Source: Magnetovibrio sp.
GTDB taxonomy: Bacteria; Pseudomonadota; Alphaproteobacteria; Rhodospirillales; Casp-alpha2
Direction: 5' to 3'
Assembly (NCBI GenBank): GCA_002709525.1
Contig: PARE01000003.1
Coordinates: 60,385-97,699 of the forward strand
DNA: 37,315 nt
The notes under the pieces were generated by a model. That model was not told the DNA's origin and made no database searches. It saw only the letters and a list, made by a program, of their open reading frames with translations. Both the position numbers and the translations under genes were made by a program. How positions within the stretch are numbered: the stretch's first letter is position 1; every line of letters starts with the position of its first letter. Below, piece by piece: positions 19,516-28,140 of the stretch.

Positions 19516-20943
19516 ATGGGTAAGCCCACCGGTTTCATGGAAATCACGCGACAGGACCGCAGCTACACGCCCGTTGCCGAGCGGATAAAGCACTTCGATG
19601 AATTTCTCGTGCCGATGGCCGATGATGATCTCAGCAACCAAGGCGCACGCTGCATGGATTGTGGTATTCCTTTCTGTCACCAGGGATGTCCGGTTAACAA
19701 TATCATTCCAGATTGGAATGATCTGGTTTACCGAAGCGATTACCGCCAGGCCGTAGATTTGCTTCACTCCACCAATAATTTTCCGGAATTCACCGGCCGT
19801 ATCTGCCCGGCACCCTGTGAAGCGGCATGCACCCTGAACATTACGGACGAGCCGGTGACCATAAAATCGATTGAATGTGCCATCGTTGATCGGGGTTGGC
19901 AGGAAGGTTGGATTCATCCTCAAGCCTCCGCTCGCTCCACGGGCAAACGGATTGCCGTGATCGGCTCGGGCCCTGCAGGCCTTGCCTGCGCACAACAATT
20001 GGCGCGCGCCGGTCATCGCGTCCTGGTTTTTGAAAAAAATATCAGGGTTGGCGGTTTGCTTCGTTATGGCATTCCGGATTTCAAAATGGCCAAGTCTTTG
20101 ATCGACCGCCGAATGGCGCAAATGCAGGCCGAAGGTGTCGTATTCCGGACTAACTCCCACGTCGGTGAAGACGTGAACCCTATGAGCCTTTTGATCAATT
20201 TCGACGCCGTAGCCCTTTCTGGCGGATGCGAACAGCCACGCGATCTTCCTATCGAAGGCCGCGAACTAGACGGCATCCATTTTGCCATGCGGTTCCTAAC
20301 TCAACAGAATCGTCGCGTTTCCAGAGAACAAATCACCGACAATTTAGAAATCCTTGCCAAAGACAAACATGTCATTGTCATTGGTGGTGGCGACACTGGC
20401 TCAGATTGCGTCGGCACCTCGATCCGCCAGGGCGCGGCTTCAGTCACGCAGATGGAAATCACGGCAAAGCCGCCCAACAAGGAAGACAAGGGGGCTACAT
20501 GGCCTAATTGGCCGCTAAAGCTACGTACTTCGTCTTCCCAAGACGAGGGCTGTGAACGTGACTGGTCTGTCGCCACCAAATCCTTCGAGGGCAAAGACGG
20601 GAAGGTCACGGCCTTGAACTGTGTCCGCCTCGACTGGCGAAACGGTGAGATGGCTGAACTCCAAGGATCCGAATTCCAACTAAAGGCGGATCTTGTACTT
20701 CTCGCCATGGGCTTCGTTAACCCGGTCCACGAGGGCATGCTGAATTCGTTCGGCGTCGAATATGATGGCCGCGGCAACGTGCACGCAGATACTGTTGACT
20801 ACGCCACTTCCATTGACAAGGTGTTTGCTGCAGGTGACATGCGGCGCGGGCAGTCCCTCGTCGTTTGGGCAATCCGAGAAGGTCGTCAGTGTGCACGAGC
20901 TATTGACAAATACCTCATGGGGTCCTCCGACCTTCCCGGATGA
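19516..20943 (+). CDS. gltD: Glutamate synthase (NADPH), small subunit
   Basis: The 475-residue beta subunit takes electrons from NADPH via FAD and passes them through 4Fe-4S clusters to GltB. The cysteine-rich N-terminus (C46, C49, C54, C58 in [15 protein letters not shown]97, C101, C105 in CPAPCEAAC) binds the clusters. GSGPAG at about 150-155 binds FAD and [11 protein letters not shown] binds NADPH. The C-terminal [16 protein letters not shown] completes the FAD site. ATG 19516 follows GGAAGGAG closely. The gene is in an operon with gltB. Length and motifs are normal, so the complex should be active. Confidence 0.97.
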   Translation: MGKPTGFMEITRQDRSYTPVAERIKHFDEFLVPMADDDLSNQGARCMDCGIPFCHQGCPVNNIIPDWNDLVYRSDYRQAVDLLHSTNNFPEFTGRICPAPCEAACTLNITDEPVTIKSIECAIVDRGWQEGWIHPQASARSTGKRIAVIGSGPAGLACAQQLARAGHRVLVFEKNIRVGGLLRYGIPDFKMAKSLIDRRMAQMQAEGVVFRTNSHVGEDVNPMSLLINFDAVALSGGCEQPRDLPIEGRELDGIHFAMRFLTQQNRRVSREQITDNLEILAKDKHVIVIGGGDTGSDCVGTSIRQGAASVTQMEITAKPPNKEDKGATWPNWPLKLRTSSSQDEGCERDWSVATKSFEGKDGKVTALNCVRLDWRNGEMAELQGSEFQLKADLVLLAMGFVNPVHEGMLNSFGVEYDGRGNVHADTVDYATSIDKVFAAGDMRRGQSLVVWAIREGRQCARAIDKYLMGSSDLPG

Positions 20944-20969
20944 AGAATTAATCCGGCAAAGTCTAGATA

Positions 20970-21000
20970 AACCAACGTATGCGCAAATTCATAGTTGGTT
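20970..21000. terminator. Hairpin between convergent gltD and CoA-transferase genes
   Basis: AACCAAC (20970-20976) pairs perfectly with GTTGGTT (20994-21000). After a bulged G, TATG (20978-20981) pairs with CATA (20990-20993), closing an 8 nt loop. The stem is 11 bp in all and lies in the 86 bp between two convergent stops. No strong T-run follows on either strand, so it is a possible bidirectional terminator only. Confidence 0.35.
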
Positions 21001-21029
21001 GATTAAATCGAGAGTACGCAACAACGCAA

Positions 21030-22238
21030 CTAATCGGTGTCATATTTAGTGGGTCCTCCCCGGAATAGAGCCTCAAACAAGTTATTTCCTTCTGGCACAG
21101 ATGCAGCGGACCGGGCCGTTTCGCGTCCAGAGGCTAAAGTTGTCGCCGAGGTCGAAATTGGCGGTCTAACACCATTTACGGACAATGGCAGGCCGACCAG
21201 CAGCACCTTGCAGTCCAACGGAGCTGTCATCAGGCCTAATGCTGAGATCTGAGGATCATCTACGAGGTCGGCGAGGTCCTGAATTGGTGTACAGGGAACT
21301 CCATGCGCCGTGAGGCAATCCATCCAATAACTTCGTGAGTGCTTGATCACCTCAGCTTGGACCATGGCGTCCACCTTTTCCCGTCGGGCTAAGCGCTCTT
21401 CCATAGTCTTATACTCAGGATCAGCCGCCCATTCCGGTTGCCCAAGGGCTTCAGCCAATCGTCCAAACAATGCGTCTGACCCGGTTGTAATTATGATTGG
21501 ATGATCAGACGCTTTATAAGCGCCGTAGGGGCAGACAAGGGCATGCCCGGCCCCCATGCGGGCTGGCACTTTACCGTCCAAGGTAAAATTAGTCATCTGA
21601 AGTCCAACCCAATTAACGGCGGTTTCAAGAAGAGATGTTTCAATTACGCAACCCTCGCCCGAAATACCCCGTCTCACTAGTGCCGCTAGAACACCAATAG
21701 CCGTCCACATCCCCGTGCCAAAGTCATTAAGCGAGGGGCCAGCACGGATAGGACCGCCCTCCTCGGTACCGGTAATACTCATTATTCCACCATATGCTTG
21801 CAACGCCATCTCATACCCAGGCCGACCAGCCATCGGACCGTTGGAGCCAAAAGCTGTCATGTCACCGTAGATCAGGGAAGGCTTGGCCGTCCGCAAGGTC
21901 ATAGCGTCAATACCCAATTTTTCGACGGAGCCAGGACGCATGTTGTGGACAAATACATCTGCCTCACTGATCAGCCGGTCGAAGACGCCTCGATCGTTAA
22001 TATCCTTGAGGTCAAGAACCATACCTAGTTTATTGCGGTTCATGAACTGGTAGACAGCCGAGTCTCCCCGGATGAATGGAGGTCCCCAACTGCGAGCTGA
22101 GTCACCATTGGGCGCCTCAATCTTGATCACCGTCGCACCCAAGTCTGCCATAATAGTACCGGCCCAGGGGCCGGCCACGCTTTGGCCTAATTCTACTACC
22201 TTGAAGCCTTCGAGGAGAGCCGATGCCGAATTTATCAT
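21030..22238 (-). CDS. Class III CoA-transferase (CaiB/BaiF/FRC family)
   Basis: This 402-residue protein moves CoA between carboxylic acids in the cytoplasm. Recognisable are VVELGQSVAGPWAGTIMADLGA at the N-terminus, VIKIEAP, DLK after NRNKLGMVL, and VHNMRPG. The catalytic Asp is D172 in PSLNDFGTGMW. The acid pair cannot be read from sequence. ATG 22238 is chosen over a TTG eight codons upstream because AAGAGG lies just before it and the new N-terminus fits the family. It is divergent from the MaoC hydratase gene (90 bp between starts), suggesting a shared control region and a joint acyl-CoA pathway. Confidence 0.9.
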   Translation of the reverse strand: MINSASALLEGFKVVELGQSVAGPWAGTIMADLGATVIKIEAPNGDSARSWGPPFIRGDSAVYQFMNRNKLGMVLDLKDINDRGVFDRLISEADVFVHNMRPGSVEKLGIDAMTLRTAKPSLIYGDMTAFGSNGPMAGRPGYEMALQAYGGIMSITGTEEGGPIRAGPSLNDFGTGMWTAIGVLAALVRRGISGEGCVIETSLLETAVNWVGLQMTNFTLDGKVPARMGAGHALVCPYGAYKASDHPIIITTGSDALFGRLAEALGQPEWAADPEYKTMEERLARREKVDAMVQAEVIKHSRSYWMDCLTAHGVPCTPIQDLADLVDDPQISALGLMTAPLDCKVLLVGLPLSVNGVRPPISTSATTLASGRETARSAASVPEGNNLFEALFRGGPTKYDTD

Positions 22239-22328
22239 TTTTTCTATCCTCTTAGTTTCCAATCCTTAACGTCCCGCAAGTACGCCAAGCAAATCACATT
22301 ATAAATACCCTATAGAAAGGACATGATT

Positions 22329-22814
22329 ATGAACGGTCCGATTAATTTTGACGACTATCGACTTTGTGAGCCTCTTTACTTCAAAGATCTGAAAATCGGC
22401 CAAAAATTTCCAATTCCCTCTAGAACAATGACGGATGCGCTTTTTGCCGCATTCCAATTGGCCTCAGGGGACAATCACCCGATTCATTACGACGTTGAAT
22501 ATTGCAAGGCTCAGGGCCATCCCGGCCTTCTGGCTCATGCCATGCAGGTAATGATCCAAACCGCCCCAGGAGCCGGGATGCTTCCACATGTAGTCGACAA
22601 ATCTCTGATCGGGATTTTGGAATTATCCGGACGCATGTTGGCACCCGTTTATAGTGGCGATACCGTTTATCCCATTCTAGAAATCACGGGGCTAAAAGAG
22701 CAAAAAACGACAGGCGTCGTTACCCTATGTTCCACCATTCACAACCAAAAAGGTGAAAAAGTGTTTGAAGGCAGTCAAACTTTACTTCTGAGAAAAGGAG
22801 AGGTGTCAGATTAG
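22329..22814 (+). CDS. MaoC-like acyl-CoA hydratase/dehydratase
   Basis: This 161-residue single hotdog domain carries the (R)-hydratase catalytic pair D48 and H53 in the motif SGDNHPIHYD, followed by GHPGLLAHAMQ. Members hydrate 2-enoyl-CoA or dehydrate hydroxyacyl-CoA thioesters. Two ATGs compete (22323 and 22329). AAAGGA at 22316-22321 is 7 nt before the second but only 1 nt before the first, so the second is used here. The gene faces dctM with only 5 bp between stops. With the divergent CoA-transferase it makes a minimal activation/hydration pair for an unknown acid. Confidence 0.9.
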   Translation: MNGPINFDDYRLCEPLYFKDLKIGQKFPIPSRTMTDALFAAFQLASGDNHPIHYDVEYCKAQGHPGLLAHAMQVMIQTAPGAGMLPHVVDKSLIGILELSGRMLAPVYSGDTVYPILEITGLKEQKTTGVVTLCSTIHNQKGEKVFEGSQTLLLRKGEVSD

Positions 22815-22819
22815 TAATT

Positions 22820-24124
22820 TTATCTTTGTATCATTAGATCGGGCAACCAAGTAATGACCTCTGGGAACGCCAGAAATACGCCAAGAGTTATCACATCAGC
22901 GATAAAGAAGGGACCAATCCCACGAAATACTTCCTGTAGAGGTATATCCGGCCTAACACCAGCAACAACATAACAGTTGAGACCAATCGGCGGAGTAATC
23001 AGACACACCTCACACATTTTAACAACAACAATTCCGAACCAAATCGGGTCATAACCCAAACCAATAACAGCTGGGTAAACAACTGGTAAGGTTAGGAGTA
23101 GCATCCCGATAGCATCCATAAACATACCAAGAATGACGTAGAACATCAGGATACAGATCATTGTAACTACCGGTGGGAAGGGAAGAGAAACCACCCACTC
23201 AGCAAAGACCGCAGGTAATTCAGCAAACCCCATAAACCGAACAAATATCAGTACGCCCCAAACCAAAGAAAAAATCATCACGGTAAGGCGAGCAGTTTCG
23301 AGTAGCGCGTTCCTCAGTGTGGGCCATTGCATGCCACCTACGAGCGCCATAATGAACACAACCATTGAGCCAAGAGCACCAGCTTCGGTAGGCGTCGCAG
23401 TGCCTGTGTACATAGAAAAGAAGATGATGAAGATAACGAAGACAACCGGGAGAGTTCCCGGCAAGGATCTCAGTCTGTCGCTCCAAGTAAAACCCTTTAC
23501 TGGCGGACCAAGCTCAGGATTTCGAACCGCCATAACAATTATCAGAGCAGCATAGATTATCGCAGACACTATCCCGGGTATGAATCCGGCAACCAGAAGC
23601 CTTCCAATAGACTCCTCAACAATGATTGCATAAATTACCAGTATGGCGCTCGGCGGAATAAGCGAAGCCAGTGTTCCTCCCGCAGCAACAACTCCCGCTG
23701 CGAGTCGTTGACTATAACCATATTTTAACATCTCGGGGATTGCCACACGTGAAAATACAGCTGCGGTCGCAGTTGAAGCACCCGAGACAGCTGCAAAGCC
23801 TGCCGTAGCAAACACCGTGGCCACAGCAAGCCCTCCGGGAACCCAGCCAAAGCATTTTCTTGCGGCGTCAAACAAGCTTTGCGTCATGCCCGCGTGATAG
23901 GCAAGGAAACCAATCAATATGAACATGGGAAGTACGGATAGCGGATAGAGCGTGCCCTTCGCATACGGAATCATACCCGCGTTGCCTGCTCCACCCGTCC
24001 AACCAATAATCGCGACTAGACCTAAAAGGCCCACGAGAGCGCAGGCGTAGACAACTCTCACGCCAATAAGGACTAGACCAATGAGAAACGCTGAACCAAC
24101 TATACCTATCTGAAACTCGTCCAC
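22820..24124 (-). CDS. dctM: TRAP transporter large permease subunit (DctM)
   Basis: The 434-residue, very hydrophobic protein has about a dozen membrane segments. It contains the DctM-type regions FAAVSGASTATAAVFS, GGTLASLIPPSAILVIYAI and TPTEAGALGS, with a C-terminal region EVCLITPPIGLNCYVV. It is the ion-coupled channel of the TRAP importer. The start is a GTG at 24124. AGGGGG, partly overlapping the dctQ stop, acts as ribosome binding site 10 bp downstream of dctQ. Gene order on the minus strand is dctP, dctQ, dctM. Confidence 0.95.
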   Translation of the reverse strand: MDEFQIGIVGSAFLIGLVLIGVRVVYACALVGLLGLVAIIGWTGGAGNAGMIPYAKGTLYPLSVLPMFILIGFLAYHAGMTQSLFDAARKCFGWVPGGLAVATVFATAGFAAVSGASTATAAVFSRVAIPEMLKYGYSQRLAAGVVAAGGTLASLIPPSAILVIYAIIVEESIGRLLVAGFIPGIVSAIIYAALIIVMAVRNPELGPPVKGFTWSDRLRSLPGTLPVVFVIFIIFFSMYTGTATPTEAGALGSMVVFIMALVGGMQWPTLRNALLETARLTVMIFSLVWGVLIFVRFMGFAELPAVFAEWVVSLPFPPVVTMICILMFYVILGMFMDAIGMLLLTLPVVYPAVIGLGYDPIWFGIVVVKMCEVCLITPPIGLNCYVVAGVRPDIPLQEVFRGIGPFFIADVITLGVFLAFPEVITWLPDLMIQR

Positions 24125-24134
24125 TGTATTCCCC

Positions 24135-24830
24135 CTAGTCCCTCATCACATTTGGTTCGGCCTGGTCTTTACCAAATGCGTCCTGAATTTCTTTTGTCGC
24201 TAATTCAGCCTCACTGTGCATGAGTGGTACTGCTATCGGTTGTGCTGTGGGGTCGATAATAAGGCGTATATAACCCCAGATTTGTAGAGTTAAGCGCGCT
24301 AGCAAAACACTGAACGCAATAGGGACCCACATTTTGGACGGCCACGTGGGTATCTCTTCTGCGATTGTGGAGTCTCCAAGTTCAAAAGCTCGACCAAATG
24401 CAGTTGAACTGTAATAAACCAGAACGCACATAATAAAGAGTGCAATCACAACCCCGATGCACTCCGATATCCAAAGTGTGCGTCCTCTCATTTTACGGAC
24501 TACCAATTCCATCCGAATATGGCCACCCACTCGTTGCATTCCCGATATAGCAAGGAACGCAAATGCAACCATGAATAATTGAACGAGGTCCGTATATCCC
24601 CAAATTGGAAAACTGTATATCTCAATAGGAATGTTTAGAGATTCAAATATAGATGTTAATACCTTAGGCCCTTTACGAAAAATAGCATTCAACGTACCGA
24701 ATAGCATTAAAGCCAAAATGACGATAGCTGCGAGAAGAGTAAAAAAGTCTTCGACTTTTGCCAACGACCGGTCGAGTCTTGATAGCAAACTGTCATCTGA
24801 ATACATATTCTCGGTAGTATTTCCAACCAT
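24135..24830 (-). CDS. dctQ: TRAP transporter small permease subunit (DctQ)
   Basis: The 231-residue protein has four predicted membrane helices (about 30-50, 75-100, 110-135 and 155-180), the normal topology of DctQ, which bridges receptor and channel. The extended acidic C-terminal tail after the last helix (residues about 195-231) is somewhat longer than usual. ATG 24830 follows a strong AGGGGGAG. It lies 10 bp before dctM and 90 bp after dctP, with a stable hairpin in between. Confidence 0.9.
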   Translation of the reverse strand: MVGNTTENMYSDDSLLSRLDRSLAKVEDFFTLLAAIVILALMLFGTLNAIFRKGPKVLTSIFESLNIPIEIYSFPIWGYTDLVQLFMVAFAFLAISGMQRVGGHIRMELVVRKMRGRTLWISECIGVVIALFIMCVLVYYSSTAFGRAFELGDSTIAEEIPTWPSKMWVPIAFSVLLARLTLQIWGYIRLIIDPTAQPIAVPLMHSEAELATKEIQDAFGKDQAEPNVMRD

Positions 24831-24847
24831 TACTCCCCCTCAAGGCG

Positions 24848-24875
24848 CTATGCCGGGGCTTCTCCCCCGGCATAG
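24848..24875. promoter_or_regulatory. Stable intercistronic hairpin between dctP and dctQ
   Basis: CTATGCCGGGG (24848-24858) pairs perfectly with CCCCGGCATAG (24865-24875), an 11 bp GC-rich stem with a 6 nt loop. On the minus (transcribed) strand it falls after the dctP stop and before the dctQ binding site, and no T-run follows. It is best explained as a 3' mRNA stabiliser or partial attenuator that keeps the receptor more abundant than the permease; that role is inferred. Confidence 0.6.
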
Positions 24876-24920
24876 ACCTTATGGTCAGATTTTCGTGTTT
24901 ACGAAATTCTGTGTTTTTGG

Positions 24921-25955
24921 TTATTTTGCTGCGGCAAGGACCGTATCAAGCAATCCTTGTGCATCAAATTCGCCTTTATGTTTGGCCACCCACTTATCAT
25001 AGACGGGTTTCCCTCCGACTGCTTGAAACCTCGCCAATTCAGCATCAGAGTATTTGATTTCCGTCAATTTCTTACGCCATTTTGGCAGGTTAACCTTATC
25101 TTTTGCCGAATATGCAGCTTTCAGAGCTGCGTAGCCTTTTTCACGAGCTTGATACATTAGCTTCTTGTATTGCTCTGGAAGCTTACCCCAAGCGGTGAGG
25201 CTTATGATATTTGGGCAATCATTCGTGCCTGGAGACATATTCGAGGTGAACCAGGTTGCGACTTCATCAATTTTGTATGCAGAATGTGCGTAAGTTGATG
25301 GGAATGACACAGCATCGGCCGCGCCTCGATCAATAGCTTGGTAGACCTCTGTAGCCGTCATAGTTGCAATAGAGGCACCAAGAGCACGCATTGCTCCGGC
25401 CATTCCACCCAAGGCTCGGACTGTCATTCCTTTGTAATCTTCTAATTTTTGCGGCGGCTTCCCCCTGCCGAGAAACTCGTATTGCGGCAGATTCGAGCTA
25501 GAGAACGCAAAGACATTCCATTTTTTCTTAATTTCACCTGCTGCAACGGGATGCTCGTGAATAGTTTGAGCTACCTTGCGCTGCATATCAAAATTCTTGA
25601 TTGGCAAGAACGGCAAGTTCAACACTGTCATCGCCTTGTTTTTGCCTGCATGATACGCCCAGCACACCTTTGAGGCTTCAAAAACACCCGCTTTGATATT
25701 ATCTAGGTTCTGTTTTTTGCCGCCAAGCTGATCGCCATAGTAAATCTTAATCTTAAATTTTCCGTTTGTTTCAGCCTCTACATGCTTTTTCCAAGCTTCT
25801 ACGTCAGCGGTAAAGGCTCGTTTTTTTCCCCAAACATTGAATTTCCATGTGACAGCTGGACCATCCACAGCGGCAACAGCCGGCGCAGCGACAAACGTGC
25901 CGCATGCCACCGCAGCGCCCACGATAGCAAGCAAACTTAATTTTTTATGTTTCAT
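24921..25955 (-). CDS. dctP: TRAP transporter periplasmic solute-binding protein (DctP)
   Basis: The 344-residue protein has a Sec signal peptide: lysines, then a hydrophobic core, with cleavage probably near APAVAA, residues 25-30. The mature protein has the TRAP receptor fold. GMTVRALGGMAGAMRALGAS carries the conserved Arg that typically clamps a substrate carboxylate, and VYQAIDRGAADAVSFP is the usual following segment. The ligand is probably an organic acid; its identity is not readable. ATG 25955 follows GGGAGGAAC. It is first in the dctPQM operon, with its promoter expected in the 565 bp spacer upstream. The CoA-transferase and MaoC neighbours suggest the imported acid is metabolised as a CoA thioester. 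Confidence 0.92.
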   Translation of the reverse strand: MKHKKLSLLAIVGAAVACGTFVAAPAVAAVDGPAVTWKFNVWGKKRAFTADVEAWKKHVEAETNGKFKIKIYYGDQLGGKKQNLDNIKAGVFEASKVCWAYHAGKNKAMTVLNLPFLPIKNFDMQRKVAQTIHEHPVAAGEIKKKWNVFAFSSSNLPQYEFLGRGKPPQKLEDYKGMTVRALGGMAGAMRALGASIATMTATEVYQAIDRGAADAVSFPSTYAHSAYKIDEVATWFTSNMSPGTNDCPNIISLTAWGKLPEQYKKLMYQAREKGYAALKAAYSAKDKVNLPKWRKKLTEIKYSDAELARFQAVGGKPVYDKWVAKHKGEFDAQGLLDTVLAAAK

Positions 25956-26185
25956 CTTAGTCTGTTCCTCCCTGAATTAGACGATAAGCATCAAAACCAT
26001 AGGTTCAGAGTATTCACAGTATGCCTAACGAGCTCTCCAACACAATGGCTTAATTAAATGATATCAGTCGGGTCCAAAAATTAGAATGTGGCTGCACCTT
26101 GGATCTGATTTTACATTTTGCTGTAGGCTAGCAATAATCAATTTCTAGACAAAATTTCCCAGCAAATAAACAATCATACAAGTCG

Positions 26186-26398
26186 ATGATCGCTATGCCA
26201 CAAAAACTAAAACCAACATACAGTTCCAGCAACGCAACATTGTCTGAGGATATCCTAGTTGACTGGACCGCACAGGACATATTGAACAACATGTGCTTAC
26301 AGGATGGCACCGTGGGACTGCCCCATATTGATATGATTCAAATCAAGATTCCCTGGATATTAGATAAACGGGATCACGTTTGGTGCAAAATGTCCTAA
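26186..26398 (+). CDS. Marginal 70-codon ORF, unrecognised
   Basis: This ORF lies in the dctP/amidotransferase spacer. It starts ATG-ATC-GCT-ATG with no visible ribosome binding site, and third-codon-position GC of roughly half gives no coding signal. The product is mixed polar/hydrophobic with WTAQDILNN and HIDMIQIKIPW but no known motif, signal peptide or membrane segment. It may be chance. It is listed only because nothing else explains this stretch. Confidence 0.15.
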   Translation: MIAMPQKLKPTYSSSNATLSEDILVDWTAQDILNNMCLQDGTVGLPHIDMIQIKIPWILDKRDHVWCKMS

Positions 26399-26441
26399 TC
26401 CTCACCCGTTTTGGGCCTGCCTATTTGGACCTCCAATCAAT

Positions 26442-26454
26442 TAGAAAATTTCTA
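26442..26454. promoter_or_regulatory. 13 bp palindrome, candidate operator
   Basis: TAGAAA-A-TTTCTA is a perfect inverted repeat 66 bp before the amidotransferase ATG, within the likely promoter region. Its size and position suit a dimeric regulator, but AT-rich palindromes also arise by chance and no regulator gene is adjacent. Confidence 0.25.
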
Positions 26455-26520
26455 TTAATCAGACCTTAATTACGACTGCCTATTGTGGAAGATTAGATCC
26501 TTTGGTGGAGAAACACTGTA

Positions 26521-27237
26521 ATGTCGGAGCGTCCTGCCATTGGGCTCCTAATGGATTATCAGGAAATGGGCGATTTCTCATCACGACCCCATTATGCCCT
26601 GCGATGTTCCTATTTTGAGGCTGTGTGGCATGCTGGCGGCTTGCCAATAGCGATACCGTATCTCGATGAAGCGTGGAACGCTTATCTTGAACATTGCCAA
26701 GGACTGATCCTACCCGGTGGATTCTATCCGTTTCCCGCTAGCCTCTATGGCGAAACCCCAATTAATGATGAGCCAATTCATCCGCGCTTCGCGTTTGAAC
26801 GCGAATTAGCCAAGCGGTCCATGGATATAGACACACCCATGCTTGGCATTTGCGCGGGCATGCAGGTCATTGCCGCCGCTATGGGTGCAACCATGTACCG
26901 CGATGTCCGGAATGAACTGCCCACCATTATTGACCATTTGAACGAGCGCCCGGCGGAAGAACCGGCGCACGATGTGACAGTCAAGAGAGGTAGTCAATTG
27001 CATGAGGCTCTCGGGACGACGGCCTTGCGGGTAAATACGGCCCATAGGGAGGCCCTCAAAACGTACCCAGATACTTTGACTATTAGTGCCAGGGCGGAGG
27101 ATGGGGTCATCGAAGGTATTGAGGTTCCTAGTCGCCGTTTCTGTCTCGGAGTGCAGTGGCATCCTGAACTATTTGCAGACACCTCGGGTCCGCATCACAA
27201 ACTGTTTGACGCTCTAGTTAGGGCGGCTCGGGCATGA
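26521..27237 (+). CDS. Class I glutamine amidotransferase-like gamma-glutamyl hydrolase (peptidase C26, PuuD-like)
   Basis: The 238-residue protein has the complete triad of the family: nucleophile C111 in GICAGMQ, H214 and E216 in GVQWHPELF. The oxyanion/strand motif GLILPGG is near residue 61. PuuD and relatives hydrolyse gamma-glutamyl amides such as gamma-glutamyl-GABA. The N-terminal IGLLMDYQEM replaces the more usual IGI(T/P) pattern, so the substrate may differ. ATG 26521 follows GGTGGAG about 10 nt upstream. The last codon overlaps the start of the next gene by ATGA, so the two are coupled. Confidence 0.85.
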   Translation: MSERPAIGLLMDYQEMGDFSSRPHYALRCSYFEAVWHAGGLPIAIPYLDEAWNAYLEHCQGLILPGGFYPFPASLYGETPINDEPIHPRFAFERELAKRSMDIDTPMLGICAGMQVIAAAMGATMYRDVRNELPTIIDHLNERPAEEPAHDVTVKRGSQLHEALGTTALRVNTAHREALKTYPDTLTISARAEDGVIEGIEVPSRRFCLGVQWHPELFADTSGPHHKLFDALVRAARA

Positions 27238-28061
27238 GAGAGCCAATAATTGGTCTTGCTGGCTGCGGCTCCATGGGTCTCCCAATGGCGAAGAAGCTAT
27301 TAGCTGCAGGAAAGGACGTATGGGGTTACGACACCCGGCCTATAAAAGAGTTCGGCGATTTCCAGTCTCGAATGATCCCCGATCCTGCTGAATTTGGCTC
27401 CAAGGTGGACATCCTCATCTCTGTTGTCCGAGACCATCAACAAACTCTTGAACTCTGTTTCGATGATCAAGCCTTGTTCACTCGGTCCAACCACCCCAAG
27501 ACTTTGGTCTGCAGTTCAACTTTATCACCACGGGTCCTACCAGACATCCTGGCTAGGCTGCCGCAGGAGGTTGCTATGGTTGATGCGGCCATGTCCGGCG
27601 CACCTGCTCGTGCAGAGAATGGCACCCTAACCTTTATGGTTGGCGGCGAATTAGAGACGGTAGAGTGTTTAACACCCCTATTTAAAATAATGGGCTCAGA
27701 GCTAAACCATGTCGGGTGTTTGGGTAGTGGTATGACCTGTAAGGTCATTAATAACTTTGTTGCTATTACAGGCATAGCGGCGGTACGCAAGGCTATCGCG
27801 GCTGCTAGCAAGCTAGGCATGGATCCAAAAATGATGCTGGGGATCATGAAAACAAGCTCAGGGAGCACCTGGTACGGCGATAACCTCGACCAGATTTCTT
27901 GGTCGCGCGAGGGTTATGACCCGAATAATACTATCGGAATCATTGAGAAGGATATGTTATCTTTTCTAGATGCCCTAACCAAATATCCAGACTTAGAAGT
28001 AAAAGAGCTAACCGCGAGTGTATTGGAGATTGTGCGCTCAATGGAACCTTTAGACCTTTGA
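27234..28061 (+). CDS. Beta-hydroxyacid dehydrogenase (3-hydroxyisobutyrate dehydrogenase-like)
   Basis: The 275-residue NAD(P)-dependent enzyme has a Rossmann motif GLAGCGSMGLPMA (residues 7-19) and substrate motif DAAMSGAPARAENGTL (about 117-132). The catalytic lysine is K170 in GSGMTCKVINNF, and the helical C-terminal domain is of family type. It would oxidise a 3-hydroxy acid or reduce a semialdehyde. Succinic or tartronic semialdehyde are plausible because the partner resembles PuuD, but this is guesswork. Its start overlaps the amidotransferase stop by four bases, and it is convergent with pckA. Confidence 0.88.
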   Translation: MREPIIGLAGCGSMGLPMAKKLLAAGKDVWGYDTRPIKEFGDFQSRMIPDPAEFGSKVDILISVVRDHQQTLELCFDDQALFTRSNHPKTLVCSSTLSPRVLPDILARLPQEVAMVDAAMSGAPARAENGTLTFMVGGELETVECLTPLFKIMGSELNHVGCLGSGMTCKVINNFVAITGIAAVRKAIAAASKLGMDPKMMLGIMKTSSGSTWYGDNLDQISWSREGYDPNNTIGIIEKDMLSFLDALTKYPDLEVKELTASVLEIVRSMEPLDL

Positions 28062-28140
28062 GCTCGTCGACCTCTATTTTCCTTAAAGCGCTAACGGCCA
28101 AGGTTGTCACGACTTCGACGCGGTCGAGGTCACACGCGAT

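Larger units (their letters stand above)
25956..26520. other. 565 bp spacer between dctP (-) and amidotransferase gene (+)
   Basis: This AT-rich divergent control region must hold promoters for both operons. No confident -35/-10 pair is called. It contains one marginal ORF (26186-26398), listed separately, and a 13 bp palindrome near its right end. I see no tRNA, riboswitch or IS remnant here. Confidence 0.5.
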
